64,000 nucleotides of DNA from Amycolatopsis sp. MtRt-6 (GTDB lineage Bacteria > Actinomycetota > Actinomycetes > Mycobacteriales > Pseudonocardiaceae): NCBI RefSeq assembly GCF_017308975.1, contig NZ_JADWPD010000019.1, positions 62,001-126,000 on the forward strand. The letters run 5' to 3'. Numbering within the stretch: position 1 is the first letter of the stretch; every line of letters begins with the position of its first letter. The notes below the pieces were generated by a model. The model was not told the origin of the DNA and ran no database searches. It saw only the letters and a list, made by a program, of their open reading frames with translations. Made by a program: the position numbers and the translations under genes. This document shows, one piece after another, positions 43,015 through 50,152 of the stretch.

Positions 43015-44227
43015 GGGGCTTCTCCTTGGCGACGAGGCCGGCTTCGAGCAACATCGACTCGATCTCTGCCCTCGGGAAACCGAGGCCGGCCAGCACGGAC
43101 TCGGTGTCGGCGCCGAGTTCGGGAAACCGCTCGTTCCGGGGCTCGGGGTTCGACGCGAGCCGGAACGGCGCGTGGACGGTGACCAGCGAGCCGTCCGATC
43201 CGGGGACCGGCAACAGCCCGCGCCGCGCTTGGACCTGCGGATCGGACACCACCTTCGACAGGGTCTGAACCGGAGCAGCGGGCACGCCGGCGCCTTCGAA
43301 GGTGGTCAGCCATTCGGCCACCGGCTTGGTCCTGATGACCTCGGCGACGCGCGCCGTGATCTCCGGCCGATGCCGTCGCCGGCCCGCGTTGCCGGACAGG
43401 GCCGGGTTCGCCGCCAGCTCCGCCAACCCGAGTACCGCGCACAACCGTGTCCACATCCGGTCGTTCCCCACCGCGATGACCAGCGTGCCGTCGGCGGCCT
43501 GGAACGGTTGGTAGACGGCGAGCACCGAGTCGGTGCCGCCGCTGGGGCGGGGTTCCGGCTCGCCGGCGTGGAACGCGGCGAGTCTCGGCGCCATCAGCGC
43601 GAGGTCGGTGTCGAGCAACGAAACGTCGATGACATCGCCCTGGCCGGTGCTCGCCTGCCGGACCGCGGCAGCCGACACCGCCAGCGCCGCGCAGATCCCG
43701 GTGACGATGTCGGACAGGGCCGTCGACACGCGCTGCGGACTGCGCCCTTCCTCTCCGGTGACCGACATCAGACCCGAGCGGGCCTGGGCGACCAGGTCGT
43801 ATCCCGGAAGATGCGCGTCCGGACCGTCCAGGCCGAACCCGGACAACGCGCAGTAGATGAGGCGGGGGTTGCGCGTCCGCACCGACTTCGGGTCGATCCC
43901 GAGCTCGACCAGCTTGGCGGGGTTGGTGTTCTGCACGAACACGTCCGACGAATCGATCAGCCGGGCGAGCACCTTCCGGCCGGCGTCGGAGCGGATGTCG
44001 AGGCAGATCGACCGCTTGTTGCGGTTGGCCGACGCGAACCACGCCGACGCGCCGTCCGCGAACGGCGGCCCCCAGGCCCTGGCGTCGTCTCCGGAGCCCG
44101 GACGCTCGACCTTGATCACGTCGGCGCCGAGATCCGCCAGGTACATCGAGGCCGTCGGTCCGGCGTACGACGTGGAGAGGTCGACGATCCGCAAACCACC
44201 GAGCGGTCCGGCCGGCTGCGCGCTCAC
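43007..44227 (-). CDS. CaiB/BaiF-family (class III) CoA transferase
   Basis: A 406-residue class III CoA transferase. N-terminal GLRIVDLSTSYAGPTASMYLADLGADVIKVE, the RNKRSICLDI strand and QNTNPAKLVELGIDP are standard; the catalytic Asp is expected near residue 160 in GYDLVAQARSGLM. It moves CoA between carboxylates and would provide an ATP-free route to activate a pathway acid. GTG 44227 overlaps the dioxygenase stop (GTGA), so translation is coupled. Confidence 0.92.
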   Translation of the reverse strand: MSAQPAGPLGGLRIVDLSTSYAGPTASMYLADLGADVIKVERPGSGDDARAWGPPFADGASAWFASANRNKRSICLDIRSDAGRKVLARLIDSSDVFVQNTNPAKLVELGIDPKSVRTRNPRLIYCALSGFGLDGPDAHLPGYDLVAQARSGLMSVTGEEGRSPQRVSTALSDIVTGICAALAVSAAAVRQASTGQGDVIDVSLLDTDLALMAPRLAAFHAGEPEPRPSGGTDSVLAVYQPFQAADGTLVIAVGNDRMWTRLCAVLGLAELAANPALSGNAGRRRHRPEITARVAEVIRTKPVAEWLTTFEGAGVPAAPVQTLSKVVSDPQVQARRGLLPVPGSDGSLVTVHAPFRLASNPEPRNERFPELGADTESVLAGLGFPRAEIESMLLEAGLVAKEKPHV

Positions 44228-45144
44228 ATCCCGTCCGGCATGCCGTCCGGCGGGGCGCCCGGCATCCGGCGGTGTCCCCACACGTTCTCGATGGTGTGGA
44301 CGCTCGGGACCCAGGTCGCGTCATCGATGGTGATGCCCCCGACGCCGTACTCCACCTCGCACTTCGAGGGCGTTTGACAGTAGAACGACACCATCAGGTC
44401 GTTGATGTGCTTGCCGATCGAGCTGTTGAGCTGCGCGGCGCCGTCCAGGACCTTGTCGAGCGCGTGACCCACCGTGTCGAGGTCGTCGACCTCGATCATG
44501 AAGTGGTGCAGACCCGGCTCGAGCCCGGTGTTCGTCGGCATCATCGCCAGGCTGTGGTGCCGCGGGTTGCAGTGGGTGAACAGCACGTCGAAACGCGGCG
44601 TCCGGACGCGGTCGGACTCGAGGAAGCCCAGCGTTTCCAGGTAGAAGCGCTCGGCCTCGGCCATGTCCGGCACGACCAGCACGGCATGCCCGAGCCCGAG
44701 GTCTCCGGTGACGAAGGTGGCGCTCGTCGGCGACTTGAACGGCGTCCCCGGCGTCTCCTGGCCGTAGAAGAACTCCAGGTTCGTCCCGGCCGGATCGACA
44801 GCCCGGACGAGGTCGGCGACACTGCGCTCTTTGGCGAGCACCGGATCGCGCGTGGTTTCGACGCCGATGCGGCCGAGCGCCGCCGCCACCTCGCCGAGCG
44901 CGGCCGCGTCCGCGACCTCCCAGCCGATGAAGTCGCAGCTCCCGTCGCCGGGGGTCACCGAGACGCGGAACGCACGCTCGTCGGCGCGCAACAGCAGGCG
45001 ATCGGGACCGGATTCGGCGATTTCGAGGCCGAGCACCTGGGTGCCGAACTGTTCCCAGGCGCCCAGGTCGACAGCGGTCACGCCGACATAGCCCAGGCTC
45101 GACACCAGCGGCGCAGGCCGGCCTGCCGCGGTTGCTGACACCAC
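44224..45144 (-). CDS. Extradiol ring-cleavage dioxygenase (VOC superfamily)
   Basis: A 306-residue type I extradiol dioxygenase of the BphC/HsaC group with two VOC modules (about residues 10-125 and 140-285). The 2-His-1-carboxylate iron site is visible: His in LGHAVLVVPD near residue 150, His in GLHHFMIEVDD near residue 215 and Glu in SKCEVEYG near residue 268. It cleaves a catechol next to the hydroxyls. It is the first gene of the ten-gene operon. Several GTGs are in frame; GTG 45144 has the best spacing from AGGGAGA. It links the island's hydroxylases to its beta-oxidation genes. Confidence 0.9.
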   Translation of the reverse strand: MVSATAAGRPAPLVSSLGYVGVTAVDLGAWEQFGTQVLGLEIAESGPDRLLLRADERAFRVSVTPGDGSCDFIGWEVADAAALGEVAAALGRIGVETTRDPVLAKERSVADLVRAVDPAGTNLEFFYGQETPGTPFKSPTSATFVTGDLGLGHAVLVVPDMAEAERFYLETLGFLESDRVRTPRFDVLFTHCNPRHHSLAMMPTNTGLEPGLHHFMIEVDDLDTVGHALDKVLDGAAQLNSSIGKHINDLMVSFYCQTPSKCEVEYGVGGITIDDATWVPSVHTIENVWGHRRMPGAPPDGMPDGM

Positions 45145-45185
45145 GATCACTCTCCCTCGAGGGCCGCGGTTCCCCTCGGCCATTC

Positions 45186-45228
45186 GGTCTGACATTTGTC
45201 TTCCGTGGATCCTGACAAACATCAGACT
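45186..45228. promoter_or_regulatory. Island operator pair, GGTCTGACA and CATCAGACT
   Basis: Copies at 45186-45194 and 45220-45228, centred 34 bp apart, lie between the extradiol dioxygenase operon and the acyl-CoA synthetase gene. The left copy has the TTTGTC flank also seen at 24351-24356. This is the right-most occurrence of the element. Confidence 0.6.
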
Positions 45229-45287
45229 ATGCGTCAAGGTGTTGTCGTCGTAGTTTCGCTTTCCGACTACCAGCGACTGGAGCACCC

Positions 45288-47246
45288 ATGTCAGCCATCC
45301 CCGTCTGGGTCCCCGATCCGGAGGACGCCGCCCGCAGCCGGCTCGCGGAGTTCGCGGCGCTCGTCGAAGCCGCGTACGGCATTCGGTTCCACGACTACGA
45401 CGACCTCTGGGCCTGGACCGTCGAGCACCTGGAGGAGTTCTGGGCGGCCGCGTGGGACTTCTTCGACATGCGTTCCGAACCGGCACCGGCCACGGTGCTC
45501 GCCTCCGCGGAAATGCCCGGCGCGACCTGGTTCCCCGGCGTGCGCCTCAACTACGTCAGTCATGTCTTCCGGGAACGCGACGCGGGCGCTGTCGCTGTCG
45601 TCGAAGTGACCGAGCCGGGGGCGAGCCGGTCGCTGACGTGGGGCGCTCTCGAAGACCAGGTCGCCGCCGTCGCGGCAGCCCTGACCGAGCGTGGGATCAA
45701 CCGGGGGGACAGGGTCGTCGCCTACATCCCCAACTGCGCCGCCGCGGTCGTCGCGTTCCTGGCGACGGCCAGCCTGGGAGCGGTGTGGTCGTGCTGCGGA
45801 CCGGACTACGCGGCCGAGGCCGCCGCCAACCGGCTCGCACAGCTGGAGCCGAGTCTGCTGCTCGTCGCCGATGGCTACCACTTCGGCGGCCGAACCTTCG
45901 ATCGCCGCGACGAAGGCGCTCGGCTCCTCGAACTGCTGCCGACCGTCGAGCACGTCGTGCACGTGGCGCATCTCGGCCTGCCACCGATCATGGCCGATCG
46001 CGACTTTGCAACGTGGGACGAGGTCCTGGCGACGGCGCATGACGCCTTGGTGCCGACGCCGGTGCCGTTCGACCACCCCCTGTGGGTGCTCTACTCCTCC
46101 GGGACGACGGGAATCCCGAAAGGCCTCGTCCACGGGCACGGCGCCGTGACCCTCGACTACCAGAAGCACGTCGGGTTGCAGCTCGACGCCGGCGCGGCGG
46201 ACCGCATGCTCTGGTACACGACGACCAACTGGATGATGTGGAACTTCGCCGTCAACATGCTGCTCATCGGCGGCTCGATGGTGGCCTACGACGGGAGTCC
46301 GGCCCACCCGACGCCGGACCGGCTCTGGGCGGTCGCCGCCGAACACGGCGCCACGATCCTCGGCGCGAGCCCGGGCTACCTCCAGGCGTGCGAGCGGCAC
46401 GGCACCCAGGTGCCTTCCGGACACCGGCTCCGCATGATCGGGGCCACCGGCTCACCCGTGCCGCCTGCCGCGTTCCACTGGATTCGTGCACAGCTGGGCG
46501 ACCGCATACCGCTCGTCTCGATGTCCGGCGGAACGGACATCGTCTCGGCCCTGGCCACCGGAGCTCCGACGAAGCCGATCTGGCCTGGCGAGCTCTCGGC
46601 GCGGCCGCTGGGCGTTGCCGTCGACACGTGGGACGAAGCCGGCGAACCCGTCCGGGGGACCGTCGGCGAGCTGGTGGTGACGAAGCCGATGCCGACGATG
46701 CCGGTGCAGCTCTGGAACGACCCGGACGGGTCGAGGTACCGAGCGGCGTACTTCGACGTCTACCCCGGAGTCTGGCGCCACGGCGACTGGGCGACCATCA
46801 CCGAACGCGGAAGCGTCGTGATCCACGGCCGTTCGGACGCGACTCTGAACCGCAACGGCATCCGCTTGGGCAGCGCCGACATCTACGAGGTCGTCGAGAA
46901 GGTGCCGGAAGTGGCCGAGGCGCTGGTCGTCGGCGTCGACCTGCCGGACGGCGGCTACTGGCTGGCCTTGTTCGTCGCACTCGAGGGCGATCGCGTCCTC
47001 GACGACGACCTGCGCGCCCTCATCTGCCACGAGCTGCGCGTGCACGCGTCGCGGCGGCACGTGCCGGACGCGATCCTCCAGGTGCCCGCCATCCCGCACA
47101 CCAGGACCGGCAAGAAGCTCGAGGTGCCGGTCAAGCGGATCCTGCAGGGTGCGGACCCGGAGCAGGTCGTCAGCCGGGAGGCGATCGACGACCCGGCCCT
47201 GTTGGCGCACTTCGAGAAGATCGACGTGCCCAAGACCTCCGCCTAG
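45288..47246 (+). CDS. Acetoacetyl-CoA synthetase-like acyl-CoA ligase
   Basis: A 652-residue ANL-superfamily adenylate-forming enzyme with the N-terminal extension and length of acetoacetyl-CoA synthetases. P-loop YSSGTTGIPKGLVHGHG lies near residue 270; YRAAYFDVYPGVWRHGDW, GRSDATLNRNGIRLG and the adenylation lysine in RTGKKLEVPVK near residue 615 are present. It consumes ATP to load CoA on acetoacetate or another short keto acid. In this island it may activate the final ring-fission product or salvage acetoacetate. It is a single gene driven by the right-most island promoter. Confidence 0.92.
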   Translation: MSAIPVWVPDPEDAARSRLAEFAALVEAAYGIRFHDYDDLWAWTVEHLEEFWAAAWDFFDMRSEPAPATVLASAEMPGATWFPGVRLNYVSHVFRERDAGAVAVVEVTEPGASRSLTWGALEDQVAAVAAALTERGINRGDRVVAYIPNCAAAVVAFLATASLGAVWSCCGPDYAAEAAANRLAQLEPSLLLVADGYHFGGRTFDRRDEGARLLELLPTVEHVVHVAHLGLPPIMADRDFATWDEVLATAHDALVPTPVPFDHPLWVLYSSGTTGIPKGLVHGHGAVTLDYQKHVGLQLDAGAADRMLWYTTTNWMMWNFAVNMLLIGGSMVAYDGSPAHPTPDRLWAVAAEHGATILGASPGYLQACERHGTQVPSGHRLRMIGATGSPVPPAAFHWIRAQLGDRIPLVSMSGGTDIVSALATGAPTKPIWPGELSARPLGVAVDTWDEAGEPVRGTVGELVVTKPMPTMPVQLWNDPDGSRYRAAYFDVYPGVWRHGDWATITERGSVVIHGRSDATLNRNGIRLGSADIYEVVEKVPEVAEALVVGVDLPDGGYWLALFVALEGDRVLDDDLRALICHELRVHASRRHVPDAILQVPAIPHTRTGKKLEVPVKRILQGADPEQVVSREAIDDPALLAHFEKIDVPKTSA

Positions 47247-47285
47247 TGTCGTGCGTCCGAGGTGCGTTACTGCAGCTCGCCGCCG

Positions 47286-47304
47286 CGCGCGGACAGGCCG
47301 CGCG
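47286..47304. terminator. Short GC hairpin between convergent genes
   Basis: CGCGCGG (47286-47292) pairs with CCGCGCG (47298-47304) around a 5-base loop, just after the ligase and before the end of the LysR gene. It is short and has no T-run, so it is a modest candidate. Confidence 0.4.
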
Positions 47305-47306
47305 TG

Positions 47307-48269
47307 TCACCAGTGGGCGGCGCCCAGCCCGTCCCTGGCGTGCTCCGGTCCCAGCATGTCGGGTTCGGGGGTGGACAGGGCTGTCCGGAGGAAGCGGCGC
47401 AGGACCGGCGAGTCCTCGTCGGGCCGCCAGCAGACGGCGGTTTCGACGACGGCGGTGTGCCGGCGCAACGGTCGCGCGATCAAGCCCGGCCAGAGCATCG
47501 AGCTGTACTGCGCGGGCAGCAGGGTCACGCCGGCGCCGGCCTCCACGAGGGCGAGCGCGTGCATGACCGAGGTCGCCTCGTGCCGGGCGTCGGACGAACG
47601 CCCGGCGCCGGCCCAGGCGGCGTGGATGTGGGCGGCGAGCCCGGCTCCGGCCTCGGCCGTGACCACCACCCGTTCGCCGCCCACCTCGGCCAGGTCGATG
47701 CGTTCCTGGCCGGCGGCGGGATGCGCTTGGGCGAGCACCGCGACGAGCGGCTCGCGGGCGACCACCGCGACTTCCAGCGCCCGGGCCCGGCTCGCCGCGT
47801 GCCGTGTCCGGCCGGGACCGCCGGGTTCGATGTGGAGCAGCCCGGCGTGCGCGTCGCGACGGTGGACCCGCTCGACCACGTCGGGATCGGAGTCTTCGGT
47901 GAGAACGAGGTCGACGCCGGGTTCGAGCATGGTGCCGCCGACCAGGTGGGGCAGCAGCCGGGGCGAAACGGTGTGGCCGACGGCGACGGTCAGCCTGCCC
48001 CGGGTGCCGAGGCCGATCGTGCGCACCATCTCGGTCGTGGTGTTGAGCTCGGAAAACAGGCGGCGCGCGCGTTCCGCCAGCGCCCGGCCCGCTGCCGTCA
48101 GCTCGACTCCGCGGCCATGGCGGACCAGCAGGGGGACTCCGAGCTCGCGTTCCAGCGTCTGGAGCCGCACGCTCAGCGGAGGCTGTGTCATGTGCAGTGC
48201 CGCGGCGGCGCGACTGATCGAGCCTTCCTCGGCGACGGCCAGGAAGCACTCCAGAGCCCGCAGATCCAT
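47307..48269 (-). CDS. LysR-family transcriptional regulator
   Basis: A 320-residue LTTR. The N-terminal helix-turn-helix (ALECFLAVAEEGSISRAAAALHMTQPPLSVRLQTLE) is typical of the CatR/BenM/TfdR branch, followed by a two-lobed effector domain (GRLTVAVGHTVSPRLLPHL). It is divergent from the hydroxyquinol pathway genes and should activate them in response to a pathway intermediate. The inverted repeat at 48277-48317 is a candidate binding site. Confidence 0.93.
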   Translation of the reverse strand: MDLRALECFLAVAEEGSISRAAAALHMTQPPLSVRLQTLERELGVPLLVRHGRGVELTAAGRALAERARRLFSELNTTTEMVRTIGLGTRGRLTVAVGHTVSPRLLPHLVGGTMLEPGVDLVLTEDSDPDVVERVHRRDAHAGLLHIEPGGPGRTRHAASRARALEVAVVAREPLVAVLAQAHPAAGQERIDLAEVGGERVVVTAEAGAGLAAHIHAAWAGAGRSSDARHEATSVMHALALVEAGAGVTLLPAQYSSMLWPGLIARPLRRHTAVVETAVCWRPDEDSPVLRRFLRTALSTPEPDMLGPEHARDGLGAAHW

Positions 48270-48276
48270 ATTCAGA

Positions 48277-48317
48277 GGCTATATCAGCGACATTGACTTC
48301 GTATTGGACGTATAGCC
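48277..48317. promoter_or_regulatory. LysR-type inverted repeat in the divergent promoter
   Basis: GGCTATA (48277-48283) and TATAGCC (48311-48317) form a perfect 7-bp inverted repeat with a 27-bp spacer containing TTGACT (48293-48298). The left arm starts 8 bp from the LysR start codon. The location suits autoregulation plus activation of the hydroxylase operon. Confidence 0.45.
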
Positions 48318-48371
48318 GGCGGGTTCGCATACTCGTTCCACCGGTCGAAGCGGACCCAGAGGTGAGGCAGC

Positions 48372-50141
48372 GTGAGCGACAACCCAGACAACCCCGGCCA
48401 AGTCACCACGGACGTCCTGGTCATCGGCAGCGGACCGGCGGGCGCCTCGGCCGCGCTGTTCCTGGCCACCTACGGCGTGGACCACCTGGTGATCACCAAG
48501 TACCGGTGGACGGCCAACACCCCGCGCGCGCACATCACCAACCAGCGCACGGTGGAGATCCTGCGCGACATGGGCATCGAAGCCGACATCGAGGCGCAGG
48601 GCACGCCCGCCGCGCTCATGGGCGACACGGTCTTCTGCACCAGCCTCGCCGGCGACGAGATCGGCCGGGTCCGGACCTGGGGGACGCACCCGGCCCGCAA
48701 GGCCGACTACACGCTGGCCAGTCCGTCCGAGAACTGCGACCTCCCGCAGACCCTGCTCGAGCCGATCCTGATCGGGCACGCCGCGGAGCGCGGCAGCAGG
48801 ATCCGGTTCGACACGGAGTACCTGTCGCTGGAGCAGGACGACGACGGTGTCACCGTCACCGTGCAGGACAGGCTGTCCGGCCAGACCTACCCGATCCGCG
48901 CGAAGTACGTCATCGGCGCGGACGGCGGGCGCAGCCAGGTGGCCCGCGACATCGGGCTGCCCTTCGAAGGACAGATGGATCTGGCGGGGAGCATGAACAT
49001 CGTCTTCCACGCCGACCTGACGAAGTACGTCGAGCACCGGCCGAGCGTCCTGTACTGGGTGCTGCAGCCGGGTTCGGACATCGGCGGCATCGGGATGGGC
49101 CTGGTACGGATGGTCCGGCCGTGGGACGAGTGGCTGGTCGTGTGGGGCTACGACATCAGCCGGCCGCCCCCGCAGGTCGACGACGCCATGGCCACCAAGA
49201 TCGTGCACGATCTGGTCGGCGACGACACGACCCCGGTCACCATCCGCTCCACCTCGTTGTGGGGCAACAACAAGATGTACGCCACCAGGTACCGGACAGG
49301 GCGCGTGTTCTGCGCGGGCGACGCCGTGCACCGGCACCCGCCGTCGAACGGCCTGGGCTCCAACACCTCCATCCAGGACTCCTACAACCTCGCCTGGAAG
49401 CTCGCCGCGGTGCTGTCCGGGAAGGCGGGGGAGGGGCTGCTCGACAGCTACGACGCCGAGCGCGCCCCGGTCGGCAAGCAGATCGTGTTGCGGGCCAACA
49501 AGTCCATCGAGGAGTTCGGCCCGATCTTCGACGCACTCGGGTTCACCGCGACCGACGACCCGGCCGAGCAGATCGCGAACATGCGGGCCCGGGCCGAGGA
49601 CACCCCGGAGGCGGCCGCGCAGCGGGCCGCGCTGCGGGAGGCGTTGGAGCTGAAGGATTACGAGTTCAACGCCCACGGTGTCGAACTCGGCCAGCGGTAC
49701 GTCTCCCGCGCGGTGGTCGGCGACGACACGCCCGAGCCGGAGTTCACCCGCGATCCCGAGCTGTACTACCACCCGACCACCTGGCCGGGGGCGCGCTTGC
49801 CGCACTGCTGGCTCGGCCACGGCGGGCACCGGGTCAGCACCCACGACATCACCGGCAAGGGCCGGTTCGCCGTGCTCACCGGCATCTCCGGGCAGGCGTG
49901 GGCGGAGGCGGCCGCCGGCGCCGCCCGGTCGCTCGGCGTCGACATCGCCGCGCACGTGATCGGCCCCGGCCGCGAGTACACCGACGTCTACGACGACTGG
50001 GCGCGGCTGCGCGAGGTCACCGAGTCCGGGTGCGTGCTCGTCCGGCCGGACGCCCACGTCGGCTGGCGGGCCTGCGAACTGCCCGCCGATCCGGAAAAAG
50101 AGCTCACCGAGGCACTCGCCCGCCTGCTCGACCGCGTCTGA
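48372..50141 (+). CDS. FAD-dependent phenol/resorcinol-type hydroxylase (TfdB-like)
   Basis: A 589-residue class A flavin monooxygenase like 2,4-dichlorophenol 6-monooxygenase. It has VLVIGSGPAGASAALFLATYG, GADGGRSQVAR (DG motif) and GDAVHRHPPSNGLGSNTSIQ (GD motif), plus the C-terminal thioredoxin-like domain. The very next gene encodes hydroxyquinol ring cleavage and maleylacetate reduction, so the expected reaction is resorcinol (or a related diphenol) to hydroxyquinol; chlorophenol activity is possible. Start is GTG 48372; the gap to the next gene is 11 bp. Confidence 0.9.
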   Translation: MSDNPDNPGQVTTDVLVIGSGPAGASAALFLATYGVDHLVITKYRWTANTPRAHITNQRTVEILRDMGIEADIEAQGTPAALMGDTVFCTSLAGDEIGRVRTWGTHPARKADYTLASPSENCDLPQTLLEPILIGHAAERGSRIRFDTEYLSLEQDDDGVTVTVQDRLSGQTYPIRAKYVIGADGGRSQVARDIGLPFEGQMDLAGSMNIVFHADLTKYVEHRPSVLYWVLQPGSDIGGIGMGLVRMVRPWDEWLVVWGYDISRPPPQVDDAMATKIVHDLVGDDTTPVTIRSTSLWGNNKMYATRYRTGRVFCAGDAVHRHPPSNGLGSNTSIQDSYNLAWKLAAVLSGKAGEGLLDSYDAERAPVGKQIVLRANKSIEEFGPIFDALGFTATDDPAEQIANMRARAEDTPEAAAQRAALREALELKDYEFNAHGVELGQRYVSRAVVGDDTPEPEFTRDPELYYHPTTWPGARLPHCWLGHGGHRVSTHDITGKGRFAVLTGISGQAWAEAAAGAARSLGVDIAAHVIGPGREYTDVYDDWARLREVTESGCVLVRPDAHVGWRACELPADPEKELTEALARLLDRV

Positions 50142-50152
50142 GGAGACCGGAA

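Noticed and set aside
48293-50152. Upstream extension of the open frame that contains the maleylacetate reductase fusion
   Set aside because: The first 620 codons lie in a shifted frame of the TfdB-like hydroxylase gene and are low-complexity Arg/Gly/Pro; the real gene starts at 50153 with its own ribosome site.
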